Positions 19,600 through 20,000 of a DNA stretch of 20,000 nucleotides are shown in pieces. The stretch is taken from NCBI GenBank assembly GCA_905221605.1, contig CAJNDS010000918.1:1-20000 (forward strand), written 5' to 3'. Every line of letters begins with the position of its first letter. Position 1 is the stretch's first letter. The notes beneath the pieces are model-generated. The model had not been told where the DNA came from. It searched no databases and worked only from the letters and a program-made list of their open reading frames with translations. Position numbers and translations under genes: made by a program. Origin of the DNA: Symbiodinium natans. Its lineage: Eukaryota > Sar > Dinophyceae > Suessiales > Symbiodiniaceae.

Positions 19600-20000
19600 A
19601 CAGACTTGCCCAGTCATGTATGCGTTTTGGTTGCGAGAGTATTTCGTGGAAATGCCGGAGCCCCTGACGCCCAGCAGCCCTTACGAAGCATGTCTTCGTA
19701 GTTCCGTGTCGATACGTGTGAAGGGCGTTCATGTTGTTGTTTCCCCCGCTGTGGGTTTCCTGGATGCAATAGACCCCCAGCTTGGCTTCACGGAAAAAAT
19801 GTCAACGTACAAAAAGCGAAGGCCAGTGCTCCGCAGGACCTGGGGCAAACTAGCGCCGGCTAAGACATGAGCGATACTTGAGGCTGCTAGCCAGAGTGCC
19901 ATAGAATGTCTGAAATTTGTTTTGGGCGACAGAAAGCGAACATCATGATTTGCTGCCGAGTCCGTCCGCGAGCTGAACGGACAGGAAGGCACCTGCTTGG
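19600..20000. other. Window edge, possible partial coding sequence
   Basis: A + strand frame 19616-19870 and a minus-strand frame 19992-19729 overlap. The + frame begins in a protein-like manner and becomes basic at its end (KKRRPVLRRTWGKL). No decisive evidence separates the strands. Confidence 0.25.

Overview
The window reads as eukaryotic nuclear DNA, most likely from a dinoflagellate (Symbiodiniaceae-like). Coding sequence is sparse and split into exons of roughly 40-140 bases separated by introns of about 40-290 bases. Acceptors are usually followed by G (AG|G), and several good junctions use GC instead of GT as donor. Plant/dinoflagellate-type telomere units (CCCTAAA) lie near the left end. 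An 11-base match to the 3' end of the dinoflagellate spliced leader lies at 1847-1857. No bacterial-style operon, rRNA, tRNA or CRISPR array was seen. The lineage is inferred, not proven.

Layout. 1-800 is AT-rich non-coding DNA with a T15-G3-C15 tract and degenerate telomere-like repeats. 1330-1440 is a TG/TA/GCGAGC microsatellite. 2340-2772 (+) is an unrecognised three-exon coding candidate. 4277-4358 (+) is one exon resembling the SAP-like C-terminal module of MANF/ARMET proteins. 5524-7458 (+) is the clearest gene: an acyl-protein thioesterase/carboxylesterase (APT/LYPLA, alpha/beta hydrolase) in about nine exons. Its catalytic Asp and His are present, but its nucleophile Ser is an Ala codon. 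7839-8175 (+) holds two exons of an STI1/DP module like that of the Hsp70-interacting protein HIP/ST13. 9447-9725 (-) may be a repeat-protein exon. 10081-10748 (-) is a phase-consistent five-exon model for a small membrane or secreted protein. 11212-11482 (+), 14169-15236 (+), 16113-16716 (+) and 19363-19590 (+) are further unrecognised coding candidates. 17269-17502 is a long interrupted (CA)n array.

Only the thioesterase and the STI1 module rest on recognisable homology. The other models rest on splice-site and reading-phase consistency plus protein-like composition, and their confidences are set accordingly. Nothing shows that these genes act together. They look like independent single-gene units, mostly on the + strand, with one or two minus-strand genes between 9.4 and 10.8 kb.
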